From Candidatus Kuenenbacteria bacterium (lineage in GTDB: Bacteria > Patescibacteriota > Patescibacteriia > UBA2196 > GWA2-42-15), in NCBI GenBank assembly GCA_012798565.1, contig JAAZMX010000007.1, positions 1 to 32,525 on the forward strand: a stretch of DNA of 32,525 bases, given 5' to 3'. How positions within the stretch are numbered: position 1 is the first letter of the stretch; each line of letters begins with the position of its first letter. Under the pieces are notes generated by a model that was not told the origin of the DNA, made no database searches, and saw only the letters and a program-made list of their open reading frames with translations. Below, piece by piece: positions 7,743 to 17,016 of this stretch. Both the position numbers and the translations under genes were made by a program.

Positions 7743-8875
7743 ACGGAATAAAACTGAATGACAAAATTTTGGGATTTTTTTTGACAGAGAAAATGAGCTT
7801 GGCCAAATGGGAGCGAGCGGGCATCTTGTCACGAGAAATCGCGCCCTATAATCTTTTGGCAAAACATTTCAAAAAAATATATTTATTCACCTATGATGGC
7901 AAGGAAGAATTGGCCTATCAAAAATATTTGGCGCCGAATATCGAGATTGTTTACAAAAGATGGCGCATGCGAGCTAGGGATTATCGCTGGCTCTTGCCTT
8001 TTTTGAATTGGCGCAAGACACGAGCCTGTGATTTTTGGAAAACTAACCAGTTAAAAGCCCGAGCAGCACTAATCGCCAAAATAATAAAGCCCAAAGGACG
8101 GTTAATACTTAGAACTGGTTGGACACAATCTCTTTTTCAGATAAAACAAAACGGACGAGCCGACAAGGCCATTATACGCTGGGAGAAGATCGCTTATTGG
8201 TTGGCGGACATGGCGCTAGTTACTTCAGAAGGCGACAAAGAATATTTGATCAAAAAATATAAGATTGAACCGAAAAGAATAAAGCTAGTCGCCAATTATA
8301 TTGATACGGATAAATTTTCGCCACAACCAGGGAATAAATATGAAAATCGGATAGTTTATTCTGGTAAAATAGAGGAACAAAAAAATTTAGTAAATTTGGT
8401 AAAGGCGCTAGCGGGAACAGGAATCGGTTTGGATATAATTGGCGGAGCTATGGAGGAAAAGAGCGAGCAATTAAAAAAACAATTGGAAACATTGGCAAAG
8501 GAGCTCCAAGTAAAAGTGACTTTTAGCGGACGCAGACCAAACGATGAGTTGCCAGGGCTTCTGAATAAATATCGAATCTACGTTTTGCCGTCTCTTTATG
8601 AAGGGATGCCAAAGTCACTTTTGGAAGCGATGAGCGTCGGTTTGGCCTGTATCGGCACCAAAGTGGCAGGCACCAAGGAAGTTATTGAAAATAATAAAAC
8701 AGGACTTCTCACCAGCACGACAGTGGAATCGCTCAGAGAGACGATCGCAAAGCTGGTGGACAATCGGGAATGGCAAGAAAAATTGGGTGCGGCGGCGAGA
8801 GAATTTGTGGTAGATAACTTCGCCCTAGCAACCCAAATCAATAAAGAAATAAAGATCTATGAAAGTCTTGTTTAA
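7736..8875 (+). CDS. Glycosyltransferase family 4 (GT-B)
   Basis: 379 aa with the two-domain GT-B layout. The C-terminal donor-binding half begins near residue 203 and shows IVYSGKIEEQKN (206-217), FSGRRPNDELPGLL and the GT4 signature LYEGMPKSLLEAMSVGLACIGT with the E-x7-E pair at 289 and 297. The N-terminal half shows few clear motifs, and ILRTGWTQS (about 124-132) probably lines the acceptor site. It should add a sugar from a nucleotide-sugar donor to the growing lipid-linked glycan on the cytoplasmic side. The start at 7736 lies in a small repeat without a Shine-Dalgarno; Met20 (7793) is a possible alternative. The stop overlaps the next gene by 17 nt. Confidence 0.88.
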   Translation: MNNGIKLNDKILGFFLTEKMSLAKWERAGILSREIAPYNLLAKHFKKIYLFTYDGKEELAYQKYLAPNIEIVYKRWRMRARDYRWLLPFLNWRKTRACDFWKTNQLKARAALIAKIIKPKGRLILRTGWTQSLFQIKQNGRADKAIIRWEKIAYWLADMALVTSEGDKEYLIKKYKIEPKRIKLVANYIDTDKFSPQPGNKYENRIVYSGKIEEQKNLVNLVKALAGTGIGLDIIGGAMEEKSEQLKKQLETLAKELQVKVTFSGRRPNDELPGLLNKYRIYVLPSLYEGMPKSLLEAMSVGLACIGTKVAGTKEVIENNKTGLLTSTTVESLRETIAKLVDNREWQEKLGAAAREFVVDNFALATQINKEIKIYESLV

Positions 8876-9611
8876 TAAGATCAAAAAAAATCTGCAAGAA
8901 AAAGGCTGGAAAAAAACTCTTAAAATTGCCAGGGTAGTACTTGGCACAGTTTTGACGAGTGAAAAGAAAAAAATGCGTCAGCTGGAAAAATATATCAACC
9001 AACACAATCGGACTTACGAGAAAATAACTGGCTTGGCCACGAGCCTCAATAATGGCACGCACCCCAAGCATGAAATAGTAAATTATAGCCAGTTTTTTCT
9101 GGACAATATTGATGAGAACGACAAAATATTGGATGCGGGATCAGGGACAGGCTTGGTGGCTTATAAAATCGCGGAAAAAGCCAAATATGTGCTGGGAGTG
9201 GATTTTAACAAAAAAAGCATTGAAGAAGCTCAAAAAAAATATCAGCGCTCAAATCTGAAATTTATAGTGGCTGATCTCAACGAATACCGGCCGGAAGAAA
9301 AATTTGACAAGATAATTTTGTCAAACGTGCTGGAGCATATTTGTGATCGGAAAAGATTGCTTGAAGCTTTGAAAAATGTAGCACCAATAATATTACTGCG
9401 AGTACCACTAATCACGCGCGATTGGCTCGCGGCTTATAAAAAAGCCAAGGGCTTTGAATACAAGCTGGATCCGACTCATGAGCTTGAATATACCGAGGCG
9501 GAAATAAAAAAAGAAATTGAAGCAACTGGCTGGGTGATAAAAAGTTTTCAGGTGAACTGGGGTGAATGGTGGGGAATAATTAAAAGACAGTATGTTGATT
9601 CACAAGATTAA
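8859..9611 (+). CDS. Class I SAM-dependent methyltransferase
   Basis: 250 aa. A basic N-terminal helix (MKVLFNKIKKNLQEKGWKK) precedes a Rossmann methyltransferase fold: motif I ILDAGSGTGL at 90-99, the acidic end of strand 2 in VLGVDFN near 116, motif II-like VADLNEYRPEEKFDKIILSNVLEHI (about 140-164), then a C-terminal LDPTHELEYTEAEIKKEIEATGW segment. This fits the Methyltransf_11/23 group that often decorates glycans. The substrate is not visible in the sequence. The ATG lies inside the 3' end of the preceding glycosyltransferase (17-nt overlap), which suggests coupled translation. The other in-frame Met, at residue 39, would remove little of the fold but is less likely. Confidence 0.87.
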   Translation: MKVLFNKIKKNLQEKGWKKTLKIARVVLGTVLTSEKKKMRQLEKYINQHNRTYEKITGLATSLNNGTHPKHEIVNYSQFFLDNIDENDKILDAGSGTGLVAYKIAEKAKYVLGVDFNKKSIEEAQKKYQRSNLKFIVADLNEYRPEEKFDKIILSNVLEHICDRKRLLEALKNVAPIILLRVPLITRDWLAAYKKAKGFEYKLDPTHELEYTEAEIKKEIEATGWVIKSFQVNWGEWWGIIKRQYVDSQD

Positions 9612-10665
9612 AAAAGGGTTGGCGTTAATGGGTAAATATTGCTTAAATTCTGTCCCAAACAAATGGGAATTGATTTATATTATCGAAAATGCCAATTGGT
9701 CGACTGACTGGGATGGCTGGCAAATAACACGAGAATTGAACAGGAAAAATTTGCTCAGGGCCAAGACAGACACAATGGCTTGCGGCTATAAAAATAAAAT
9801 TATACATCTGGGATCAATACCAGTGTCTTCAGAGATAAAAAATATAAACCGAGACAATAAAATCGTTCAGACTATTTTTCATATTGGAGATAAACACTGG
9901 CCGCAGATTAAACAGATTAAAAAAAATTTATCTAGGATCAGTTGGCTGCATACTTCCTGTTTGGATACGAAGAGTAAATTGATGTCAGCCGGGGTGCCGG
10001 AATCGAAAATAAAAGTGATTCCATTGGGTATTGATTTGGAGATATTTCAACCAGCTTCACATAACGCAAGGCAAATAATCAGAGAAAAATTAAATCTACC
10101 AAAAAATAAGATTATTATTGGCTCCTTTCAAAAAGATGGCAACGGCTGGGCCGAAGGACGAGAGCCAAAACTGATCAAGGGGCCGGATATTTTCTGCGAT
10201 GTGGTGATAGAGTTGTCAAAAAAATATCCAATCCATGTATTATTGACCGGGCCAGCCCGCGGTTATGTCAAAAAAAGATTGGCAATGGCTGGGGTGACAT
10301 TTGCCCATCAATATTTAAAAAATTATAATGACCTAGTCCCCTATTGGCAAGCTTTGGATTTATATTTAATAACTTCACGTGTCGAGGGAGGTCCCAAGGC
10401 GCTGCTAGAAGCTTGGGCAACCGGAGTACCAATAATTAGCACAAAAGTCGGCATGGTGCCAGATATTGCCGTGGATAATGAGACAGCGATCTTGGTCGAA
10501 GTGGGAGATATACAGGCATTGATAGCTGGGGCAGAAAAAATAATTACTAATCAAGAATTTGGCCAAAGATTGGCAGCCGCTGGCCTAGATGAGATAGAAA
10601 AATACAGCTGGATCAAAATAGCGGAGAGATACTATCAAGAGGTATATCAGCCATTAGACATTTAA
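9592..10665 (+). CDS. Glycosyltransferase family 4 (GT-B)
   Basis: 357 aa. The donor-binding half starts near residue 170 (KNKIIIGSFQKDG). It contains LLTGPARGYVKKRL, the GT4 signature TSRVEGGPKALLEAWATGVPIIST with the E-x7-E pair at 265 and 273, and a C-terminal helix region. The N-terminal half contains WLHTSCLDTKSKLMSAGVP and KVIPLGIDLEIFQP (141-154), the usual hinge motif of GT4 enzymes. It probably extends the lipid-linked glycan. The ATG at 9592 overlaps the previous gene by 20 nt. Met13 at 9628, preceded by AAGGG about 9 nt upstream, is a credible alternative start that would remove the overlap. Confidence 0.87.
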   Translation: MLIHKIKKGLALMGKYCLNSVPNKWELIYIIENANWSTDWDGWQITRELNRKNLLRAKTDTMACGYKNKIIHLGSIPVSSEIKNINRDNKIVQTIFHIGDKHWPQIKQIKKNLSRISWLHTSCLDTKSKLMSAGVPESKIKVIPLGIDLEIFQPASHNARQIIREKLNLPKNKIIIGSFQKDGNGWAEGREPKLIKGPDIFCDVVIELSKKYPIHVLLTGPARGYVKKRLAMAGVTFAHQYLKNYNDLVPYWQALDLYLITSRVEGGPKALLEAWATGVPIISTKVGMVPDIAVDNETAILVEVGDIQALIAGAEKIITNQEFGQRLAAAGLDEIEKYSWIKIAERYYQEVYQPLDI

Positions 10666-10680
10666 TATAAAATATAAAAT

Positions 10681-12498
10681 ATGATTTTAAGAACAATATT
10701 CAATCAAGAGCGAAGGAAATATTTCCAGAAAGCGTGGGCTTTTATTAAGAAATACAGACTATTTTGTTTGGTCATCCTCGTTCTAAGTGTTGCCACGTCT
10801 GTTTTTGATGGTTTTAGCATGGGGGCGATCGCACCTTTTTTCCAAAACCTACTCAATGGTGACGGGAAACAAAATTATATTTTACCTATTTTTAAAGATC
10901 TACAATTAAAATTGTTTGCTGAGCCACAGGCAACGGCAATTTTGAAAATTTTAGTTTTTGCCTTAGTGATGATTATTCTTAAGAACTTATTCAATTACCT
11001 ACGAACTATTTATATAGTCAAAGTCAGTAATCTGATAAAACGTGATTTACAAAGTGAGATGTTTAATGCCATAGCTGATACAAGTTATGATTTTTATGGT
11101 GGTATGAAATCTGGAGGCTTAATAGGTAGTATATCAGTTTACACCAATGGTATCGTAGGTTTTTACTTTGTTTTACTAGACTTACTAGTGAGAATTAGCA
11201 AATCCGGTGTTTATTTATTTATTTTGGTTTTAATCTCATGGAAGGCTACGATAATTTTTATTATATTAGAAATAGCGCTCTCCCCGGTGGTAAAAAAAAT
11301 TTTTGGAATTATAAAAAGCGTCAGCATGCAAACGACAGTAGCGGTAGCTGATTTACATGATCGCATGGTTGAAATATTTAATAATATCCGCTTGATAAAA
11401 ATATCCTCCGCGGAAAACTATGAGAAAGAAAGGTTTGATAAAATTACCACCGATTTGGCAAGGCTAGAATTTGATAATGCAAAATATGATAATTCAATAA
11501 CCCCAATAGCGGAGACCGTTCTCATGTTGGCGATTATCCTGTTTTTCATAGTGGGAATTGAATTTTTTAAAATTGATTTGATTGTTTTTCTGCCAGCGAT
11601 TGTCGCCTATCTATATGTATTTATGAAAATATTTGATGAGATAAATGCTATCTTGAGATCATTTTCTAAAATATTCCAATACATTGAACCCTATAAAGCT
11701 TACGAAAAAATGCTGGCAACGGCCAGGGAAGCAATATTGCCAAACGGTCAGAAACAGTTTCAAACGCTAAAAAAAGGAATTGAATTCAAAAATGTAAGTT
11801 ACGGATACTATAAAGGGCAAACCGTTGTTCAAGATATTAATCTTTTTATCCCAAAAGGAAAATTCATTGCGCTGGTCGGACCAAGTGGAGTAGGCAAAAC
11901 CACCTTGGCTAATCTAGTGGTTGGGCTCTTCTATCCTAAAGAAGGCCAGATATTAATAGATGACGTGGATATCCAGGAATTGGATATACACAGTTGGCGC
12001 AAAAAAATCGGTTATATTTCCCAGGATATTACTATTTTTAATAATTCTGTCGAATATAATATAGCCTACGGTGACCTGGCGGCACCAAAAGAAAAAATAA
12101 TTGAGGCGGCCAAAGCGGCTAATATTTATGACGATATTATGAACTTGCCGAAAAATTTACAAACGTTTTTGGGGGAAAAGGGAGCCAAGCTTTCAGGCGG
12201 ACAGCGACAAAGAATTGCGATTGCGAGAGCGATATTGCGTGATCCGGAAATACTAATTTTGGATGAAGCGACGAGTTCGTTAGATATCGAAACTGAACAA
12301 ATAATCCAAAAAGAGCTACTAGCTATTATGAAAAGTAGAACAGTGATCGCCATCGCCCACCGATTGCCAACCATAAAAATGGCTGATCAGATTGTTGTTT
12401 TAAACCATGGGAAAATAGTAGAAGTAGGTAATCATGCTGAGCTTCTAAAAACCGGCGAGTTTTATAAAAAATATTATGAACAGCAATTTGAAGATTAA
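10681..12498 (+). CDS. ABC exporter (permease-ATPase fusion), lipid-linked glycan flippase-like
   Basis: 605 aa half-transporter. Six membrane helices lie within about 27-325, and the ATPase domain within about 365-600. Walker A is GPSGVGKTT (400-408), the Q-loop is in YISQD, the signature LSGGQ is at 504-508, Walker B with catalytic Glu is ILILDEA (524-530), and the H-loop His is 560. All are intact, so it should be active as a homodimer. The architecture is that of MsbA and of PglK, the ABC flippase for lipid-linked oligosaccharide. The setting, downstream of an initiating phosphotransferase with no Wzx-type flippase in the window, favours a glycan flippase (inference). The start ATG follows a short ATATAAAATATAAAAT spacer without a Shine-Dalgarno. 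Confidence 0.88.
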   Translation: MILRTIFNQERRKYFQKAWAFIKKYRLFCLVILVLSVATSVFDGFSMGAIAPFFQNLLNGDGKQNYILPIFKDLQLKLFAEPQATAILKILVFALVMIILKNLFNYLRTIYIVKVSNLIKRDLQSEMFNAIADTSYDFYGGMKSGGLIGSISVYTNGIVGFYFVLLDLLVRISKSGVYLFILVLISWKATIIFIILEIALSPVVKKIFGIIKSVSMQTTVAVADLHDRMVEIFNNIRLIKISSAENYEKERFDKITTDLARLEFDNAKYDNSITPIAETVLMLAIILFFIVGIEFFKIDLIVFLPAIVAYLYVFMKIFDEINAILRSFSKIFQYIEPYKAYEKMLATAREAILPNGQKQFQTLKKGIEFKNVSYGYYKGQTVVQDINLFIPKGKFIALVGPSGVGKTTLANLVVGLFYPKEGQILIDDVDIQELDIHSWRKKIGYISQDITIFNNSVEYNIAYGDLAAPKEKIIEAAKAANIYDDIMNLPKNLQTFLGEKGAKLSGGQRQRIAIARAILRDPEILILDEATSSLDIETEQIIQKELLAIMKSRTVIAIAHRLPTIKMADQIVVLNHGKIVEVGNHAELLKTGEFYKKYYEQQFED

Positions 12499-14137
12499 AA
12501 TACTATACGATTTCCAAGACGGACCTTGGGGTGGTGGTAACCAATTTTTCCAGGCACTTCGAAATGAATTTCGGAAACTCGGCATTTATGAAGAAGAACT
12601 AGCTAAGGCTAATTGTATCTTATTTTACAGCTATCAAAAATTAGAAGAGGTAATAGCATTAAAAAAGAAATATCCGGAAAAATTTTTTATTCATCGATTG
12701 GGCGAGGTATTCTATTATCACCGTCAAGGGGGTTGGAAAATAATAGACAGAGCGACGGTCATTGCGGCCAATAATTTAGCTGATGGGGTTGTTTTTAATA
12801 GTAAATGGTTGCATCAAGAATTGGCATATCTAGGATTTAGAAATAAAAATTATGCTATTATTGGCAATTGTTTGGACGAGACTTTTTTTAATAATGACCG
12901 GAAAAAACCACCCCAAGGGGAAAAAATAAAACTCATCGCCAGTAGCTGGTCAGATAATCCAAATAAAGGTTACACTTATTACCAATATCTCGATCAACAA
13001 CTGGATTGGTCTAAATATGAAATGACCTTTGTGGGCAATTCACCAATAATTTTTCGAAATATAAAAATGTTGCCACCGCTTCCAAGCGTATTATTGGCTA
13101 AAGAACTTAAAAAGCATGATATCTATATAACGGCTACTAAAAATGATGCTTGTTCTAACGCCATTCTGGAAGCCTTGGCTTGCGGTTTGCCGGTCGTCGC
13201 CTTAGATAGTGGGGGCAACAGAGAAGTAATACGAAATGCCGGTGAGCTATTCACAGACAATCAAAATATGATAAGAACCATTGAGGCGGTGGTAAAAAAT
13301 TACCAGTCATATGTTAATAAAATTGAGTTTAAAGGGGCTGGGGAAATAGCCAGTGAATATATTGAACAAATCGAACAATGGCTAAAAAATAAACCATATC
13401 GATTCAAAGCTATCTCGGCTCATAAAATTCAGATATACATATTCTTTTTCCGCCAAAGACAAAGATATAATCAGGTGATTAAAAAAATCACCCAAATTAA
13501 AAAAAATAGTTATCGGTACTATAAAGCCAGCTGGCATCGAAATATCTTAGAGTGGCTACTCCACGCCAACATTAATTTACTTAAGGGTAAGGTTCTAGAT
13601 ATCGGCTCAAAAAACAGACGCTATGACAAAATGATGAAAGGGGCAGAGGTAACGGCGGTGGACATAGAGGAAAACAAGGAGTTAAACGTTTTATACGGTG
13701 ACATCGAGGTTGGCCTTGATTACTCAGATGACTATTTTGATGCCATACTATGTCTTGAGGTGATGGAATATCTCCAAGGTTTTGACAAAGCAAGCAAAGA
13801 AATATATCGTTTACTCAAACCAGGTGGGGCAGCGATTATCAGTATCCCTTTCTTACAAAACGACCATGATGATAATTTTCGGCCGACTAAAAAATTTGCA
13901 GAAAAAATTTTTCAAGAAGCAACATTTACTCAGATAGCTATACGGACATTTGGTAATGGTTATACAGTGATATGGGATATAGTCAAAAGAAAATGGATGT
14001 GCAATAAATCAGAGCCAGCTCGCAAATTGATTTATTATTTTTTGCTTTGGCCCTGGTTAATAATCTTAAAAATATTTCGAATAGATAAAATCCAAGATCA
14101 ATATTACAGTGGGTTATTCATAATTTTAAAAAAATGA
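12476..14137 (+). CDS. Bifunctional protein: GT4-like glycosyltransferase fused to class I methyltransferase
   Basis: 553 aa in one open frame. Residues about 5-305 form a GT-B glycosyltransferase: the N-terminal ILYDFQDGPWGGGNQFFQ, KLIASSWSDNPNKG (about 152-165), then ITATKNDACSNAILEALACGLPVVALDSGGNREVI (218-252), where Asp and Glu residues stand where GT4 enzymes have E-x7-E. A linker of about 305-355 leads to a methyltransferase with motif I VLDIGSKNRRYD (373-384), AVDIEEN (394-400) and ILCLEVMEYL. The glycine-rich loop GSKNRR is less canonical than GxGxG. A hydrophobic stretch near 517-530 (YYFLLWPWLIILKIF) is unusual for a soluble methyltransferase. A protein that adds a sugar and methylates it, or caps the chain, is plausible. 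The start overlaps the ABC gene by 23 nt. Confidence 0.85.
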   Translation: MNSNLKIKILYDFQDGPWGGGNQFFQALRNEFRKLGIYEEELAKANCILFYSYQKLEEVIALKKKYPEKFFIHRLGEVFYYHRQGGWKIIDRATVIAANNLADGVVFNSKWLHQELAYLGFRNKNYAIIGNCLDETFFNNDRKKPPQGEKIKLIASSWSDNPNKGYTYYQYLDQQLDWSKYEMTFVGNSPIIFRNIKMLPPLPSVLLAKELKKHDIYITATKNDACSNAILEALACGLPVVALDSGGNREVIRNAGELFTDNQNMIRTIEAVVKNYQSYVNKIEFKGAGEIASEYIEQIEQWLKNKPYRFKAISAHKIQIYIFFFRQRQRYNQVIKKITQIKKNSYRYYKASWHRNILEWLLHANINLLKGKVLDIGSKNRRYDKMMKGAEVTAVDIEENKELNVLYGDIEVGLDYSDDYFDAILCLEVMEYLQGFDKASKEIYRLLKPGGAAIISIPFLQNDHDDNFRPTKKFAEKIFQEATFTQIAIRTFGNGYTVIWDIVKRKWMCNKSEPARKLIYYFLLWPWLIILKIFRIDKIQDQYYSGLFIILKK

Positions 14138-14889
14138 AACAATGGCGCATTGATGACATCGGGGCATCAACAAAATATTATAATCAATGGGGCAGACAAA
14201 AATTCTCCTGGCGAGGAATCACTTATTTTTATTTTCCATGGGCTAACTATGGTTTTTTAAAAAGAGTCTGGCCATTCAGGGGCTGGGCCAAGTATGAAGA
14301 GCTAACGGCTGAAGAGTGGCAAAAATATTTAGAAATATTTTATAATAACCAAATAAAACCGATTGTGGCAGTGACAGCTACATGGGTGGATGAAAAATCA
14401 AATTTAATACCTTTCCCAGAAAAATTTCCGGCAGAGGCGGCGACCCTCAAGCAAGCGGCCGATGAGGGGAGAATAACCGTTGCCAACCATGGTCTGACAC
14501 ATTGTCTTGTCGGACGACATCTCCCCCACTTCCGATATTCAAATCGAAAAGCACACCGCGAATTCTGGCCTGACTTGCCAAGTGAATTGCACAGAGAACA
14601 TATTCTAGAATCTCAAAAAATATTGGAAGATTATTTTGCAAGAAAAATAGAAATCTTTGTGCCTTCGGGCAACGTCTGGAGTATAAAAACTTACGAGGCG
14701 CTGAAAGAAACAAATATTAAAAAAGTGATTGCCGCCCGTTATATGCTAGAAACAAACAAGGCAATGGAAGGGATAGAATTTATCCAAGATGATAATTTTG
14801 TGCGTTTGCACGACCGTGATCTCAAATTGCATAATATTAAATGGCTAACTAAAAAGATTAGTTTATATGAAAAAAATAATAAAAGATAG
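14134..14889 (+). CDS. Polysaccharide-deacetylase-like (NodB/CE4-type) protein
   Basis: 251 aa, no signal peptide. The N-terminus WRIDDIGAS gives an Asp7-Asp8 pair like motif 1 of CE4 deacetylases. NHGLTH (118-123) supplies the metal-binding HxxxH, and FVPSGNVWSIKTYEAL resembles the later substrate-groove motif (usually R/FRPPyG). CE4 enzymes remove N- or O-acetyl groups from sugars using a divalent metal. The segment between motifs 1 and 2 is rich in Trp, Tyr and Phe and not typical, so the assignment is to the fold rather than to a substrate. Without a signal peptide it would act on the cytoplasmic, still lipid-linked glycan or a nucleotide sugar. It overlaps the preceding gene by 4 nt (ATGA) and the next by 23 nt. 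Confidence 0.75.
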   Translation: MKQWRIDDIGASTKYYNQWGRQKFSWRGITYFYFPWANYGFLKRVWPFRGWAKYEELTAEEWQKYLEIFYNNQIKPIVAVTATWVDEKSNLIPFPEKFPAEAATLKQAADEGRITVANHGLTHCLVGRHLPHFRYSNRKAHREFWPDLPSELHREHILESQKILEDYFARKIEIFVPSGNVWSIKTYEALKETNIKKVIAARYMLETNKAMEGIEFIQDDNFVRLHDRDLKLHNIKWLTKKISLYEKNNKR

Positions 14890-16183
14890 TATCAAAAAAA
14901 TACTAGGCTGGAGAATAATAAATCTTCTGGCAACCTTGGTATTGCCCGAACAAAAGAAAAGACTCAATAAAATAATGGCGCTAGAGGAAGCTCGGAGAGA
15001 TACAATTAAGCCGAATAGCCGCCCATCAAAAATAACTATAAGTTTAAGTAATTGCTGTAATTTATTGTGCCCGATCTGTTCAATTCACAATCTGCGAAGT
15101 AACGGCATAAGGCGAGCCGTAAATAATATCTCTATAGAAAATATAAAAGTAATGGACGAAATATTTGATAAAGCCAAGAGCGCTAATTTCATGGGTCATA
15201 TAGGTGAATCTATCCTAAATCCTGATTTCATAGAAATTATTAACTATATCAAGCTAAAATATAAATTAGAACTATCAATTTCCACTAATGGCATGGGGTT
15301 AAATGAAAAAATTCAAGATACCATGTTAAAAATCGGATTTGACTCAATAGCTTTTTCGATCCATGCATCCACTCCGGAAACTTACGGTATTTTGCAAGCT
15401 GGGAATTTTGAAATGGTAATCGGTAATTTGACCTCATTGGCTGAAAAGAAAATAAAAGGGAACTACAAAAAGCCCAAAATTAGTATTGTTTACGCACTTA
15501 ACAAGGTCAATGTCGATGAAGCATATAAAATGATTGATCTGGCAAAAAAATTGAGAGTAAACGCATTAAATTTCTGCCGTTACTTGGATTATAACCACAA
15601 GATAAGCAAGGTTATCTTCGATGATATAGAAGAAGCTAATAATAAGATAGACTCATTATATGAATATGCTAGGGAACATGATTCGCTAGAGGCGTTGCCA
15701 AAAGAGCGTCCTTATCTCAAAATAATAGAGGAAAAGTCAAATCGGGAACTTTGTAACTATAATGAAGAAATAAAGTGTACCTTGCCTTGGACGGGCTTAC
15801 AGATGAGGGCAAGTTATTCCCATGATGATTCATACTATCTGGGTTGTTGTAATGTTTTCAATTCTTTTTTATTCAATTATAAAAAGCATATAGATAAATA
15901 TGGGCGAGTCGATTTTGAAAAAATATGGCATCATCCTGTTCTGCAATACTTACGCCAGACAGTAAACGCTGACGGGGGGAGAAGAAATCCTCTGTGCGCT
16001 TATTGCAAGAGTAGCCAACGAGCGCACCTAAAGGCGACAAATAATAAAGAAAATTACCGCATCAAGTTGGAGATGATAGATAAATTTTTTCAAGAATTCT
16101 CCAAGCAATACCAAGAAGTAGAACCAGTTGATGGTTTGGAAATTTTATATACAGAAGATGAGGAGTTACACGCTATGTCTTGA
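14867..16183 (+). CDS. Radical SAM protein with SPASM-like C-terminal cysteines
   Basis: 438 aa. The iron-sulfur/SAM motif is CNLLCPIC (Cys64, Cys68, Cys71; Cx3Cx2C), followed by a radical SAM barrel with MGHIGESILNPDF, LSISTNGMGL and SIAFSIHASTPETY. The C-terminal third holds further cysteines: LCNYNEEIKCTLPW, YYLGCCNV and LCAYCKSS, the arrangement of a SPASM/twitch domain binding auxiliary Fe-S clusters. Family members carry out peptide modifications (sactionine and other crosslinks, anSME) and some sugar reactions. In this operon a sugar or glycan modification is the simplest guess, but no substrate can be read from the sequence. No small precursor-peptide ORF was noticed next to it. The gene is notably A/T-rich and overlaps the deacetylase-like gene by 23 nt. 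Confidence 0.85.
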   Translation: MKKIIKDSIKKILGWRIINLLATLVLPEQKKRLNKIMALEEARRDTIKPNSRPSKITISLSNCCNLLCPICSIHNLRSNGIRRAVNNISIENIKVMDEIFDKAKSANFMGHIGESILNPDFIEIINYIKLKYKLELSISTNGMGLNEKIQDTMLKIGFDSIAFSIHASTPETYGILQAGNFEMVIGNLTSLAEKKIKGNYKKPKISIVYALNKVNVDEAYKMIDLAKKLRVNALNFCRYLDYNHKISKVIFDDIEEANNKIDSLYEYAREHDSLEALPKERPYLKIIEEKSNRELCNYNEEIKCTLPWTGLQMRASYSHDDSYYLGCCNVFNSFLFNYKKHIDKYGRVDFEKIWHHPVLQYLRQTVNADGGRRNPLCAYCKSSQRAHLKATNNKENYRIKLEMIDKFFQEFSKQYQEVEPVDGLEILYTEDEELHAMS

Positions 16184-16202
16184 GCAAATTTAATCTATCA
16201 TT

Positions 16203-17012
16203 ATGGATTTAATAACAATTTTGATCGTCAATTACAATACAACTGATTTCATTCAAAACACTCTGGAATTATTACCAAAAATTACTAAGAATAATTATCG
16301 AGTACATATACTAGATAATGGTTCTAGAGTTGACGATTTTGACAAGTTGGCGGCTATCTCCCGTGAACACCCAGAGGTAATCTTGGAGCGAAATGAGACT
16401 AGCTTACGAGGTAGTCTGGCCCATGGCACGGCGATGAATTATCTGGCTGCCGAAGTGAAAACTCCGTATTTTTGTATTTTGGATTCCGACGCACTTTGGC
16501 TCAAAAAAAACTGGGACGAGATACTGATAAATCAATTAAATAATAAAATAAAGATAGTTGGCACTCAAGCTGACGGCCTTTTAAAACCAAAGGATTTTCC
16601 TGCGGTTTATGCCGCTATTTTGGAAACAAAAGCGTTTAAAGAATTAAATATAGACTTTCGACCCAAAGATATCAGCGAAAGTCAAGATACTGGCTTTGAG
16701 ATGCGGGGGAAATATTTAGCGGCTGGATATAATGGTCAAGTATGGCCGGGGAGAAATACTAGGATATATAAAAATGGCCCCTTTGCTAAGCTGACCGGTG
16801 TGGTAGAATATTATCTTGATAATGACGCGGAGATACTAGCTGTGCATTTTGGCCGGGGTAGCAATTTAGGCACTCAAAAATACAAAAAGGGGTGGAGGCG
16901 TTGGTTTTATAAAATACCTCGAATCGGCCGACATTTCTTGCGTCGGAGAGGCGAGAAAGAAACAGCAGAGTGGCGGCATATCTGTCAGGAGATAGTGGCC
17001 AAGCAAATTTAG
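16203..17012 (+). CDS. Glycosyltransferase family 2 (GT-A)
   Basis: 269 aa. The N-terminus TILIVNYNTTDFIQNTLELL is the standard GT2 opening, and HILDNGSRVDD supplies the nucleotide-binding Asp. The metal-binding DxD is DSD at 94-96 in FCILDSDALWL. The C-terminal part contains SESQDTGFEMRGK and a basic end with WRRWFYK that may touch the membrane. It should transfer a sugar from a nucleotide-sugar donor to the growing chain. It begins 19 nt after the radical SAM gene, with no Shine-Dalgarno. Confidence 0.87.
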   Translation: MDLITILIVNYNTTDFIQNTLELLPKITKNNYRVHILDNGSRVDDFDKLAAISREHPEVILERNETSLRGSLAHGTAMNYLAAEVKTPYFCILDSDALWLKKNWDEILINQLNNKIKIVGTQADGLLKPKDFPAVYAAILETKAFKELNIDFRPKDISESQDTGFEMRGKYLAAGYNGQVWPGRNTRIYKNGPFAKLTGVVEYYLDNDAEILAVHFGRGSNLGTQKYKKGWRRWFYKIPRIGRHFLRRRGEKETAEWRHICQEIVAKQI

Positions 17013-17016
17013 TAAT

